Shown here: positions 8,042-16,362 of the stretch, one piece after another
Numbering within the stretch: position 1 is the first letter of the stretch
Layout: each line of letters opens with the position of its first letter
Assembly: GCA_964574605.1 (NCBI GenBank)
Contig: CAZNOK010000006.1
Location: 1-51,732, forward strand
Direction of reading: 5' to 3'
Origin: CAIKAP01 sp964574605
GTDB taxonomy: Bacteria; Verrucomicrobiota; Verrucomicrobiia; Palsa-1439
Length of the DNA stretch: 51,732 nt
Position numbers and translations under genes: made by a program
Notes under the pieces: model-generated
The model's database searches: none
The model's input: only the letters and a program-made list of their open reading frames with translations
Told to the model about the DNA's origin: nothing

Positions 8042-8221
8042 CTAGTAGCCGCGACCGAAACCACCTATGCCACCGTATCCGCCAAGCGCGCCCATTCCCT
8101 CCCAGCTTTCGGGGCGGTTCCACGGGATGGTGCTGACCTCGTTCTCGTTGGTGGTGGCGCAACCCGTCGTCAGCACCGCTCCCATCAAGAGCAGCAGGAA
8201 TAACATGCGGCTGGCTTTCAT
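8042..8221 (-). CDS. Small glycine-rich lipoprotein
   Basis: A 59-residue product starting MKASRMLFLLLLMGAVLTTGC at 8221. Its leader has a basic start, a leucine-rich core and an L-T-T-G-C lipobox-like end, so lipidation at the Cys is likely. The mature part is short (about 39 residues) and ends in a Gly/Tyr-rich tail GGYGGIGGFGRGY. No family is recognised. It begins 17 nt after the stop of the upstream coiled-coil gene, implying co-transcription. The predicted place is the periplasmic face of the inner membrane or the outer membrane; the glycine-rich tail may mediate self-association, but this is a guess. Confidence 0.6.
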   Translation of the reverse strand: MKASRMLFLLLLMGAVLTTGCATTNENEVSTIPWNRPESWEGMGALGGYGGIGGFGRGY

Positions 8222-8238
8222 GGCCCGACCCGGTTCAA

Positions 8239-9006
8239 TCAATGGATGACGAGGTCGCCGATGCGCGGGTCGCTACGGCGGAACTCGGGCAGGACTTCGG
8301 CAACGGCGGTGTTCTCGGCGACGGAGAGGACTTGGGCTTTGCAGATGAACGTCTTGTCGCGATACACAAGGAACTGGGTGTTCTTCCGGACTTGCTGGTC
8401 CTGGCCGATGTCGAGGATGATGAAGTTCCAGCGGTTCTCGACGCCGGCGACGTGGCCGCGGACGTTGATGGGGGTCGTGCGGAGTTCTCCGTTTTCAACT
8501 TCGAGGCGTTTGATTTCAGCAAGGATGACTTCGATCTTACTGCCGAGGGCTTTGTTCTCGGCTGTCAAGTCAGCGATTTGTTTCTTGTAACCGGCAATCG
8601 TGGCAATCACACCGGCTTGCTTGGTGATGGTTCCCTCGGCTTTCTTGAGCGATTCCTTGACCGTAACAAGTTCCTTGTTGATGGCCGGCAATTTCTGCTG
8701 GGCTTCGGCGAGGCTGGTCTTGAGCTTCTCGCGCTCCTGAGTGGTCGTCGTGAGGACTTTCTTGGTGCTCTCATGGTCAGTTTTTGATTGGGCCAGTGCC
8801 TTCTCAACAGGAACCAACTTGTCAACGGCCTCTTTCAACTTGGTCTCGGTGCTGGCAACCTTTGCCTTCTCGTCGGCCACATTCTGGGTAAGCGTGGCCT
8901 TCTCGTCCCTCAACTGATCACGACCTTGACGCAGCATCTGAACGCAGTACAGCGACCCGATGCTGACCAGAATAACAAGGATTGAAGCGATTCTGCCGAA
9001 TTTCAT
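8239..9006 (-). CDS. Membrane-anchored coiled-coil protein
   Basis: A 255-residue protein. Residues ~5-25 (RIASILVILVSIGSLYCVQM) form one membrane anchor. Residues ~30-170 are highly charged heptad-rich sequence (DEKATLTQNVADEKAKVAS, LKKAEGTITKQAGVIATIAG) expected to form a long coiled coil. The C-terminal ~75 residues (HVAGVENRWNFIILDIGQDQ ... DPRIGDLVIH) form a small beta-rich domain. Similar layouts with a terminal beta domain occur in verrucomicrobial cell-envelope proteins of unknown function; I cannot name the family. A GGAGGA ribosome site precedes the ATG, and a plausible sigma70 promoter lies at 9040-9067. Next gene on the strand: the small lipoprotein. Confidence 0.75.
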   Translation of the reverse strand: MKFGRIASILVILVSIGSLYCVQMLRQGRDQLRDEKATLTQNVADEKAKVASTETKLKEAVDKLVPVEKALAQSKTDHESTKKVLTTTTQEREKLKTSLAEAQQKLPAINKELVTVKESLKKAEGTITKQAGVIATIAGYKKQIADLTAENKALGSKIEVILAEIKRLEVENGELRTTPINVRGHVAGVENRWNFIILDIGQDQQVRKNTQFLVYRDKTFICKAQVLSVAENTAVAEVLPEFRRSDPRIGDLVIH

Positions 9007-9039
9007 AGTAAACTATTGTCCTCCGTCCTAGAAGGTTCT

Positions 9040-9067
9040 GTTACAGTCATTGGCGCACTCTAGTCAA
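9040..9067 (-). promoter_or_regulatory. Predicted sigma70 promoter for the coiled-coil gene
   Basis: On the minus strand TTGACT (9067-9062) and TGTAAC (9045-9040) are separated by 16 nt. The expected transcript start is near 9033, giving a leader of about 27 nt that contains the GGAGGA ribosome site. Confidence 0.4.
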
Positions 9068-9164
9068 TCCACCCCGCTTCTGTCAACTCATCCCTTCACT
9101 TTTTTGAACTGAACAGGTGTTTCCGCTCCCCTTGTCACGAAACCGAGGTACCCCGACGGCAGGC

Positions 9165-9192
9165 TTGATTCAATCGGCGGACTTGCTAGACT
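9165..9192 (+). promoter_or_regulatory. Predicted promoter of the giant kinase gene, near-leaderless
   Basis: TTGATT (9165-9170), a 16-nt spacer and TAGACT (9187-9192), preceded by TGC as an extended -10. The ATG at 9202 begins 9 nt after the -10 box, so the mRNA would have almost no 5' leader, and no Shine-Dalgarno is seen. Confidence 0.45.
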
Positions 9193-9201
9193 GGCGGTGC
9201 T

Positions 9202-12200
9202 ATGCCCGAGAACGGCGAACCGCAACAAATCGGCACCTACACCATCCTTGCGAAGCTCGGCCAAGGCGGCATGGGCGCTGTTTACAAAGCCAACGATCCC
9301 GCCCTCGACCGCACCATCGCCGTCAAAGTCCTGCCCGGCCACCTCGCGGGCGACGCGGATTTCACCTCGCGTTTCAAACGCGAGGCGATGGCCGCCGCCA
9401 AGCTGAACCACCCCAACGTCGTCCAGGTTTATGCCGCGGGCGAAGATGGCGGCACACACTTCATCGCCATGGAATTCGTGGACGGCGAAACACTCTTCAA
9501 ACGACTCCGGCGCGTCGGGCATCTTGACATTGACGAGGCGCTGGCCATCACGCTCTATGTTGCCGACGCGCTGCGATACGCTTGGAATAAGGCCCAAATC
9601 ATCCACCGCGACATCAAACCCGACAACGTCCTGCTCTCGACCGATGGCGAGGTGAAACTGACCGACCTCGGTCTCGCCAAGAGCTTGCGCGCCGCCTCCG
9701 TCAGCGTGACCAGCACCGGCACGATCATGGGGTCGGCGCAGTATATCAGTCCCGAACAAGCGCGCGGCCAAAAGGACGTTGATTTCCGCACCGACATCTA
9801 CAGCCTCGGCTGCACGCTGTTTCACATGTTGACTGGCCGCCCACCATACGATGGTGAAGAAACGATGGCGTTGCTCTACAAACACGTCCACGAACCGCCG
9901 CCTGATCCCACAATGTTGCGGCCCGATTGTCCGCCGCGCGTCGCCGCCCTCGTCCTGAAGATGATGGCCAAGGACCGCGCCCAGCGTCCCGCCACCTATG
10001 ACGATCTGATTTGCGAATTGACCGCGCTGCACGCGGAAGCGACCGGAATCGCCGCTGCTCCCGCGCCGGCACCGACGGTCAAGCCGGCCACTGCCGCCAT
10101 CGTGCCGACGGTCGTTGACACACCGACGATGGCCAGTGCGCCCGCAAAGAAGCGCAAACCGGTGTTGTTGTACGCCGGCGCAGCGACGCTTGTTGTCGCT
10201 GCTGTGATCGGTCTGCTGTTATGGTCGCCGTGGAAGGGAGAGAAGAAAGTGGGAGGGGCCTCAGCGCCCCGACCAACAGCCAGTCAACAACCCGGTCGCG
10301 AACAATGGGTGGACGGCCTTGCAGAGTGGTGGGCGAAGCCGGAAAACGCCAAGAGCGGAGTTCTGGTCAAGGAGGCGGGCGGTTCACGCATGCTCAGTCC
10401 CCGTGCCAGCGTCCGCATTGCCCAAGGCCGGGACATTGCCATTCGCGCCACGGTAACGGGTACCAAAGGTGTCTCATGGTTTCTGACACTGCGTTCCGGG
10501 AAAGAAGGAAACAACTACTCGGCGCGATTGACCGAACCCGGCAAACCCAGCACGATCAACCTGTTCCTGAACGGCCAGCTTAAGGTGTTACAGCAATTCT
10601 CCGTTCCGCACGGCTTTCGCTTCGACCAAAGCCACACGATGGAGTTCCGCGCCCAAGGCGACGTGTTGACCGTGATGCTCGACGGCACGGAAATGGCCCG
10701 TGTGCAGGACGACACTCTCCCGGATGCGGGAGTTGCCAACATCGGCGCAGGTCCCGGCACGCTTTTCGAGAAACTCGAATACCGCGATCTCAGCGCCACG
10801 CAGCGCGGTGTGGACGTCGCCTTCGTGAAGGAAGTCGCCGCGCTGCCGGCGGAAGAGCAGGTCAAGCGCGTGATGGAGAGATTGGAAAAACTCAACCCTG
10901 GATTTCTTTCGACAGGATCACCGGTCATTGTAAATGGGCAAGTCATAGAGCTTCGTATCTGGCCACAGATGGTCAAAGACCTTTCGCCGGTTCGTGCGTT
11001 AGCACATCTCAGGAGGTTCTATGCGAACGGCTCCACAAAAGGGGGTGCGCAAGGTTCGCTGAGCGATCTGACTCCACTGAAAGGCATGCCGCTTGAGACG
11101 CTCGGTGTTTATAACACGCTCGTCAGTGACCTGACACCACTCCAAGGCATGCGATTGCGAGCGTTGTATTGCGGAGCCACAAGAGTTGCCGACCTCAGTC
11201 CGCTTCGACACATGATGTTGCAGACACTTGCTTGCGACCAGACGGAAGTCACCGATCTCTCGCCGTTGCAAGGAATGGGAAGGTCGCTGAAGACGCTCCT
11301 TTGCGAGCCGGACATCGCTGCGAGGGCACAGAATCGCGAAATCTTGCGCGGCCTCAAGAGCTTGGAAACGATCAACGACCTGCCCGTGGCCGAGTTTTGG
11401 AAACAGGTGGACGCAGGCAAAATGCCCAGGGCGCGGCTGGCTACCGGAGAAACGGCGGAAGAAGTTGGCAGTGCTGCAGGTGACGCCTTTATTCGTGAAG
11501 TCGCCGCGCTGCCGGCGGAGCAGCAGGTCAAACGCGTCGTGGCGGAGTTGAAGGAACTCAATCCCGGCTACGACGGCAAGGAGGAGCACACAATTGAGAA
11601 CGGACAGGTCACCGGATTTGTCGTGCGTTCGGAAGCCTTTGCGGACATTTCGCCGATTCGGGCGTTGGTTGATCTCCGGCGGCTGACGTGCGCCGGGATT
11701 TCCTTGGGGGGCGGTCGCTGTATTCGCAACAAGGTGAGCGATCTGACTCCGTTGCGGAACCTGCCTCTGATGAATCTGGATTGTGCCTTCTCCGAGGTGG
11801 CCGACCTCTCGCCACTGGCCGGTATGCGTCTCCAACAACTCGCGTTTCACGGGAGCCGCGTCCGTGATCTTTCTGTTTTGCGCGGAATGCCGGTGACAGT
11901 CTTGCGGTTTGAGGGCACGCCGGTCACCGACTTCTCTCCTATTGTGCAATGTCCAATCAAAGAGATTTTCTGCTCGGCTGAGAAAGATCGCGCCTCGTTG
12001 CGCGCGATCAAGACACTGGAACGGATCAACGGCCAGCCCGCCGCCGAGTTCTGGAAACAGGTGGACGCGGGCAAGACACCGGGTGTAAGTCCGCCTGCCG
12101 ATGACGCCTTTGTCAAAGAAGTCGCCGCGCTGCCGGCGGAGCAGCAGGTCAAGCGCGTCGTCGCGGAGTTGACGCGCCTCAATCCGGGCTATGATGGGAA

Positions 12201-15200
12201 GGAAACGCACAAGATCGAGAACGGTCAGGTCAGAACTTTGACGCTTGCTCCTTCGCCCATTGTTGATATATCGCCCGTGCGAGCATTGGTGAACTTGAAC
12301 GAGTTTTGCTGCGGGGCTAGCAAAGTTCGCGATCTCTCGCCGCTGCATGGTTTGCCGTTGACCGTGTTCTTCTGCGGTGGCTCGCTGGTCTCGGATCTTT
12401 CACCGCTGCGAGGGATGAAACTGATCAGACTGCATAGTGAGTCCACCAAAGTCACCGACCTCTCGCCACTGCAAGGGATGCCCTTGGGAACTCTTTTTAT
12501 CACAAAAACTCCCGTGAACGATCTTTCACCGTTGCGAAGCGTGCCACTCAGGAGTATCCGATGCGACTTCAAGCCAGAACGCGATGCTGAGATTCTGCGG
12601 TCCATCAAAACGCTGGAATCCATCAACGGCATGCCAGCGGCCGAGTTTTGGAAACAAGTGGATACGGGCAAGACGCCGGGTGCTGCCGCCGCTGGGGGCG
12701 TCACCGGGTGGATTCCATTGGACATTTCTGCCGGCTGCAACGCGAATGTCATCCGCACCGGACGGCAAAGGCTCACCCAAGCATTTGGCATTTCGGGACG
12801 AACGTGGGCTACCACGGAGCGGTTGCGGAGCAAGGGATTCGGCCGGACCGGCTTGCCCGACGACGGTCAGATTGCCATCCCCAACACGACTCCCGACGGC
12901 TTCTTCCAGCTTCACGTCGCCGACGGCAATGACTCCATTCTCGTCAGCATCCGAGGCGAGACTCCCAATGCGGGACGCATTCCCACCAACGCCACGCTGA
13001 CTGTCGCCGCCAACCAGCAGCGGAAGTTTTCGCAACTGGCGTTTCTGCATGCCAGCGCCCCCTGTGACGCGGAAGTCTCTGTCACCATCCGCTACGATAC
13101 CGGGCCGGACGGCGCAGGCATCCTTCATGCGCGCTCTTGGTCTCCCGAATTCCACCGGCGCAGAGAGCCGTTGGCCGCCAATCAATCCGTGGCAGTCAGG
13201 ACGTCGGACGGGTCCGCTGCCGCCGACGCCGTGGAGATGATTGCAGAGATGTTGCCACTGGATCCGCAACGCGCACTGAAATCACTCACCTTCACCTTCG
13301 GGCGGTTGTCGCCAAAGTGTGAATATCCTCTCGCAATCGAGAAATGCCTTGCCGGCATCTTCGCCATCAGTGCGCTGCCGGTTTCCACGTCCGCCACTGA
13401 TTGGTCGAACGCCATCAACCTGCTGCCGCTGATTGATCCGCAGAAGGACGCGGCTGGCGGCAAATGGACTTGGAGCGGCAACACGCTAGTCTCAGACTCC
13501 GCACAGAACGGGCGCATCGCGATCCCCTACCAGCCTCCGCAGGAATACGACTACCGTCTCGTGTTTCATCACACGAAAGGTTATACGCCGACAGACGCCG
13601 GACAGGTCATCCAGATTCTCTCCAAAGACGGCCGTTTGTTTTCTTGGATCATGGGAGCAAAGAAAGGCGAGTTCATGGGGTTCGAGACGGTCGCCGGGGC
13701 CAACTCCGCGGACGGGGCAAACCCAACGATCACTCAGCGTAAACCGGCGTTGAAGAAGAACGTCACCTACACGTCCCTGGTAGAAGTCCGCAACGACGGT
13801 CTGAAGGCTTATCTGAACGGCGAAATGCTGGCGCAGTATAAGACTGACTACAAAGACATGGGAATTGTCCCTCACTGGAAATTGCCTGACCCGACATTGC
13901 TCGGCGTGGGGAGTTGGCTCACCGCGATGGTGATCGAGAAGCTCGAACTCCGCGAAGTCACCGGCAAAGGAGTTTTCACACGCCCCAACGACCTTGCTGC
14001 AAAGGCAGCAGAGGAAACCCGAACCCGTCGCCTAAGCTCTGAGAGTGTAGAGCCACGAAAAGCCGGGCCATGGAACGTCTATACCGGCTGGCCCTTCGAT
14101 ACGACCGAGGCGAAACGCCGGCAGGAAGAGACCGCCAAGGTTCTTGGCATACCCGTCGAGCAGGATGTTGACCTTGGCGGTGGTGTGAGAATAAGGGTCG
14201 TTCTTGTCCCGGCGGGTGAATTCATGATGGGTTCGGACAAAGGCGAGGCTGGCGAGAAGCCGATGCACAAGGTGACAATTGCCCGTCCATTTTATCTGGG
14301 GAAATACGAGGTCACGCAGGAGCAGTGGCAGGCGGTTATGGGGAGCAATCCTAGCATCGCCAAGAATCCTAAGAATCCAGTCGAGATGGTGAGTTGGGAT
14401 GACTGCCAAAGTTTTCTTACCAAATTGAAAGATAGAGTGCGGGGGTTCCGGTTCATCTTGCCGACGGAAACGCAGTGGGAGTACGCTTGCCGGGCGGGTT
14501 GCCCCGATGATTACTGCTGTGGTAACGGCGAGGAGCAGATCAGTGAGTACGCTTGGCACAAAGGCAACTCCAATGGCAGACCTCATCCGGTCGGTGAGAA
14601 AAAGTCAAATGCATGGGGTCTGTGCGATATGCACGGTAACAACCTCGAATGGTGTCAAGACTTCAACCATCCAAACTATGAAGGCGCGCCAAATGACGGC
14701 GGTGCTTGGGTGAAAGACGGCAGTCCACGGCACATCTTACGAGGTGGATCGTGGTACTTCCCAGCCGCCAACTGTCGCTCGGCTGCTCGCACTGCTTCAT
14801 GGTCTGATAATCGGTATAACTCCTATGGTTTGCGACTGGTGATGGCGGTGGACACCGATCTACTGGGCTCGGCAGCCTTGGCTGCTACGGTCACAAGTCA
14901 CGCATCACAAGTCACGGTTGCCACCGATGCCTTCCTCAAGGAAGTTGCCGCGCTGCCGGCGGAGAAAAAGGTCCAGCGCGTGATGGCGAAGCTGAAGGAA
15001 CTCAACCCCGGTTTCGACGGGAAGGAATCGCACAAAATCCAAAATGGAGCCGTCACCGAACTGGCCATCTCCACCGTCGGCGTCACCGACATCGCGCCGC
15101 TGAAGGCGTTGAAGTGGCTCACGAAACTCAGCATCGCCCCCAGCGTCGCCAACCAGAAAGGCGCGTTGAGCGACCTCACGCCGCTCCGCGACCTGCCGTT

Positions 15201-16347
15201 GACGGGCCTCTGGTGTCAGGACAACCCGATCAACGACCTGACGCCGTTGAAAGGCCTGCCGCTGACCGTGCTCAGCGCGGGCGGCACGCAAGTGCGCGAT
15301 CTCACCCCGCTGGCAGGAATGAAACTGACGCTACTGAGTTTCAACGACACCACGGTCGCCGACCTCGCGCCGCTGGACGGGATGCCGTTGACAGTGCTCT
15401 GGTGCCACAACACAAAGGTCACCGACCTCTCGCCGCTGAAGGCTGCGCCGTTGCGGGAGTTGCAATGCGACCCTTCGGTGGCGGCACAGAATATCGCCGT
15501 GTTGCGCGGCATCAAAACGCTGGCGAAAATCAACCACCTGACTGCCACCGCATTTTTCACGACCACAGCGCCGACCAAGCCGTCTGTCGCCCCCAGTGTG
15601 GGAGGGGCCTCAGCGCCCCGACCGTCGCAGCCATCAACCGCGAATCAGTTGAAGGAAATGACCGTCGAACTTGGCGGCGGCGTGAAGATGGAATTCATCC
15701 TCATCCCTGCCGGCTCGTTCCGGATGGGATCGGACAAGAGCGCACTCAGCGCGAAGCCGGTGCACAAGGTGACGATTACCAAGCCGTTTTACCTCGGCAA
15801 ATACGAGGTCACGCAGGCGCAGTGGGAGGCGGTCATGGGCGGTAATCCGAGCGATTTCAAGGGGGCAAGGAATCCGGTTATCAGGGTGAGTTGGGAAGAC
15901 TGCCAGACATTCCTGCAGAAACTGCAAGAGAAAGTGCCGGGACAGACATTCCGGTTGCCGACGGAAGCGGAATGGGAATACGCCTGCCGCGCCGGCGGCA
16001 CCGCCGACTACTGCTACGGCAACAATGCCAGCAGCTTGGGGGACTACGCCTGGTACAACAGCAACTCCGACGAGAAATTACATCCCGTGGGCGAGAAGAA
16101 ACCGAACGCATGGGGCTTGTACGACATGCCCGGCAACGTTTGGGAATGGTGTGCGGACTGGTACGAAGTATTCAATTCCAAGGTAGCCACCGATCCGGTC
16201 GGGCCATCCACAGGACCGGGCCGTGTGATGCGCGGTGGTTCATGGCTGGACGCCGGCACGTTGTGCCGATCGGGGGAGCGCGGTTACTGCGAACCTCCGG
16301 CTCGCTGCAAGCATATCGGTTTGCGGGTGGTTGCGGTCGTGCCCTGA
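9202..16347 (+). CDS. Giant membrane Ser/Thr protein kinase with LRR-like modules, LamG-like and SUMF1 domains
   Basis: 2381 residues. Residues 8-280 are a PASTA-less Hanks-type kinase: glycine loop LGQGGMGAVYKA, Lys42, HRDIKPDN (Asp137) and DLG at 155-157. One membrane span lies at ~321-341. Outside follow a DUF1080/LamG-like domain (~370-530), three modules (from 538, 761 and 967) that each join a helical KEVAALPAEQQVKRV segment, 21-residue leucine-rich repeats (DLSPLxGMPLxxLxxxxTxV) and an IKTLExIN...FWKQVD end. Next come a beta-rich segment (~1170-1400), a second LamG-like domain (~1401-1595), SUMF1 domain 1 (~1656-1884), module 4 (from 1909) and SUMF1 domain 2 (~2153-2381, ending RGGSW...GLRVV). 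Domain 1 has GNNLEWC where domain 2 has GNVWEWC. The 25-nt repeat encodes VGGASAPRP at residues 350 and 2133. It probably senses an external ligand and phosphorylates cytoplasmic targets. Confidence 0.93.
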   Translation: MPENGEPQQIGTYTILAKLGQGGMGAVYKANDPALDRTIAVKVLPGHLAGDADFTSRFKREAMAAAKLNHPNVVQVYAAGEDGGTHFIAMEFVDGETLFKRLRRVGHLDIDEALAITLYVADALRYAWNKAQIIHRDIKPDNVLLSTDGEVKLTDLGLAKSLRAASVSVTSTGTIMGSAQYISPEQARGQKDVDFRTDIYSLGCTLFHMLTGRPPYDGEETMALLYKHVHEPPPDPTMLRPDCPPRVAALVLKMMAKDRAQRPATYDDLICELTALHAEATGIAAAPAPAPTVKPATAAIVPTVVDTPTMASAPAKKRKPVLLYAGAATLVVAAVIGLLLWSPWKGEKKVGGASAPRPTASQQPGREQWVDGLAEWWAKPENAKSGVLVKEAGGSRMLSPRASVRIAQGRDIAIRATVTGTKGVSWFLTLRSGKEGNNYSARLTEPGKPSTINLFLNGQLKVLQQFSVPHGFRFDQSHTMEFRAQGDVLTVMLDGTEMARVQDDTLPDAGVANIGAGPGTLFEKLEYRDLSATQRGVDVAFVKEVAALPAEEQVKRVMERLEKLNPGFLSTGSPVIVNGQVIELRIWPQMVKDLSPVRALAHLRRFYANGSTKGGAQGSLSDLTPLKGMPLETLGVYNTLVSDLTPLQGMRLRALYCGATRVADLSPLRHMMLQTLACDQTEVTDLSPLQGMGRSLKTLLCEPDIAARAQNREILRGLKSLETINDLPVAEFWKQVDAGKMPRARLATGETAEEVGSAAGDAFIREVAALPAEQQVKRVVAELKELNPGYDGKEEHTIENGQVTGFVVRSEAFADISPIRALVDLRRLTCAGISLGGGRCIRNKVSDLTPLRNLPLMNLDCAFSEVADLSPLAGMRLQQLAFHGSRVRDLSVLRGMPVTVLRFEGTPVTDFSPIVQCPIKEIFCSAEKDRASLRAIKTLERINGQPAAEFWKQVDAGKTPGVSPPADDAFVKEVAALPAEQQVKRVVAELTRLNPGYDGKETHKIENGQVRTLTLAPSPIVDISPVRALVNLNEFCCGASKVRDLSPLHGLPLTVFFCGGSLVSDLSPLRGMKLIRLHSESTKVTDLSPLQGMPLGTLFITKTPVNDLSPLRSVPLRSIRCDFKPERDAEILRSIKTLESINGMPAAEFWKQVDTGKTPGAAAAGGVTGWIPLDISAGCNANVIRTGRQRLTQAFGISGRTWATTERLRSKGFGRTGLPDDGQIAIPNTTPDGFFQLHVADGNDSILVSIRGETPNAGRIPTNATLTVAANQQRKFSQLAFLHASAPCDAEVSVTIRYDTGPDGAGILHARSWSPEFHRRREPLAANQSVAVRTSDGSAAADAVEMIAEMLPLDPQRALKSLTFTFGRLSPKCEYPLAIEKCLAGIFAISALPVSTSATDWSNAINLLPLIDPQKDAAGGKWTWSGNTLVSDSAQNGRIAIPYQPPQEYDYRLVFHHTKGYTPTDAGQVIQILSKDGRLFSWIMGAKKGEFMGFETVAGANSADGANPTITQRKPALKKNVTYTSLVEVRNDGLKAYLNGEMLAQYKTDYKDMGIVPHWKLPDPTLLGVGSWLTAMVIEKLELREVTGKGVFTRPNDLAAKAAEETRTRRLSSESVEPRKAGPWNVYTGWPFDTTEAKRRQEETAKVLGIPVEQDVDLGGGVRIRVVLVPAGEFMMGSDKGEAGEKPMHKVTIARPFYLGKYEVTQEQWQAVMGSNPSIAKNPKNPVEMVSWDDCQSFLTKLKDRVRGFRFILPTETQWEYACRAGCPDDYCCGNGEEQISEYAWHKGNSNGRPHPVGEKKSNAWGLCDMHGNNLEWCQDFNHPNYEGAPNDGGAWVKDGSPRHILRGGSWYFPAANCRSAARTASWSDNRYNSYGLRLVMAVDTDLLGSAALAATVTSHASQVTVATDAFLKEVAALPAEKKVQRVMAKLKELNPGFDGKESHKIQNGAVTELAISTVGVTDIAPLKALKWLTKLSIAPSVANQKGALSDLTPLRDLPLTGLWCQDNPINDLTPLKGLPLTVLSAGGTQVRDLTPLAGMKLTLLSFNDTTVADLAPLDGMPLTVLWCHNTKVTDLSPLKAAPLRELQCDPSVAAQNIAVLRGIKTLAKINHLTATAFFTTTAPTKPSVAPSVGGASAPRPSQPSTANQLKEMTVELGGGVKMEFILIPAGSFRMGSDKSALSAKPVHKVTITKPFYLGKYEVTQAQWEAVMGGNPSDFKGARNPVIRVSWEDCQTFLQKLQEKVPGQTFRLPTEAEWEYACRAGGTADYCYGNNASSLGDYAWYNSNSDEKLHPVGEKKPNAWGLYDMPGNVWEWCADWYEVFNSKVATDPVGPSTGPGRVMRGGSWLDAGTLCRSGERGYCEPPARCKHIGLRVVAVVP
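10249..10273 (+). repeat. In-frame 25-nt hairpin repeat, copy 1
   Basis: This unit begins GTGGGAG, carries the hairpin GGGGC-CTCAGC-GCCCC and ends in CGAC. It is identical over all 25 nt to 15598-15622. It is read in frame as VGGASAPRP, just after the kinase membrane span, in a linker where an insert would be tolerated. Confidence 0.9.
14891..14916 (+). repeat. In-frame 12-nt direct repeat of TCACAAGTCACG
   Basis: TCACAAGTCACG occurs at 14891-14902 and again at 14905-14916. It encodes TSHASQVT between SUMF1 domain 1 and leucine-rich module 4. The 12-mer ATCACAAGTCAC (14904-14915) matches a segment inside hrpB (minus strand, 28221-28210) at 11 of 12 positions, so the two inserts may share an origin. 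Confidence 0.75.
15598..15622 (+). repeat. In-frame 25-nt hairpin repeat, copy 2
   Basis: Identical to 10249-10273 and in the same reading frame, again giving VGGASAPRP. It sits in the linker between leucine-rich module 4 and SUMF1 domain 2 of the kinase. Flanking bases differ from copy 1, so the identity is confined to the element and is not part of the larger module duplication. Confidence 0.9.
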
Positions 16348-16362
16348 AAGCTCGACTGCAAC

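Noticed and set aside
5918..8203. Open frame of 761 codons on the plus strand opposite uxaC and the SDR gene
   Set aside because: It is antisense to two clear enzyme genes; the composition (GVGGE-rich) is the usual shadow of GC-rich codon bias.
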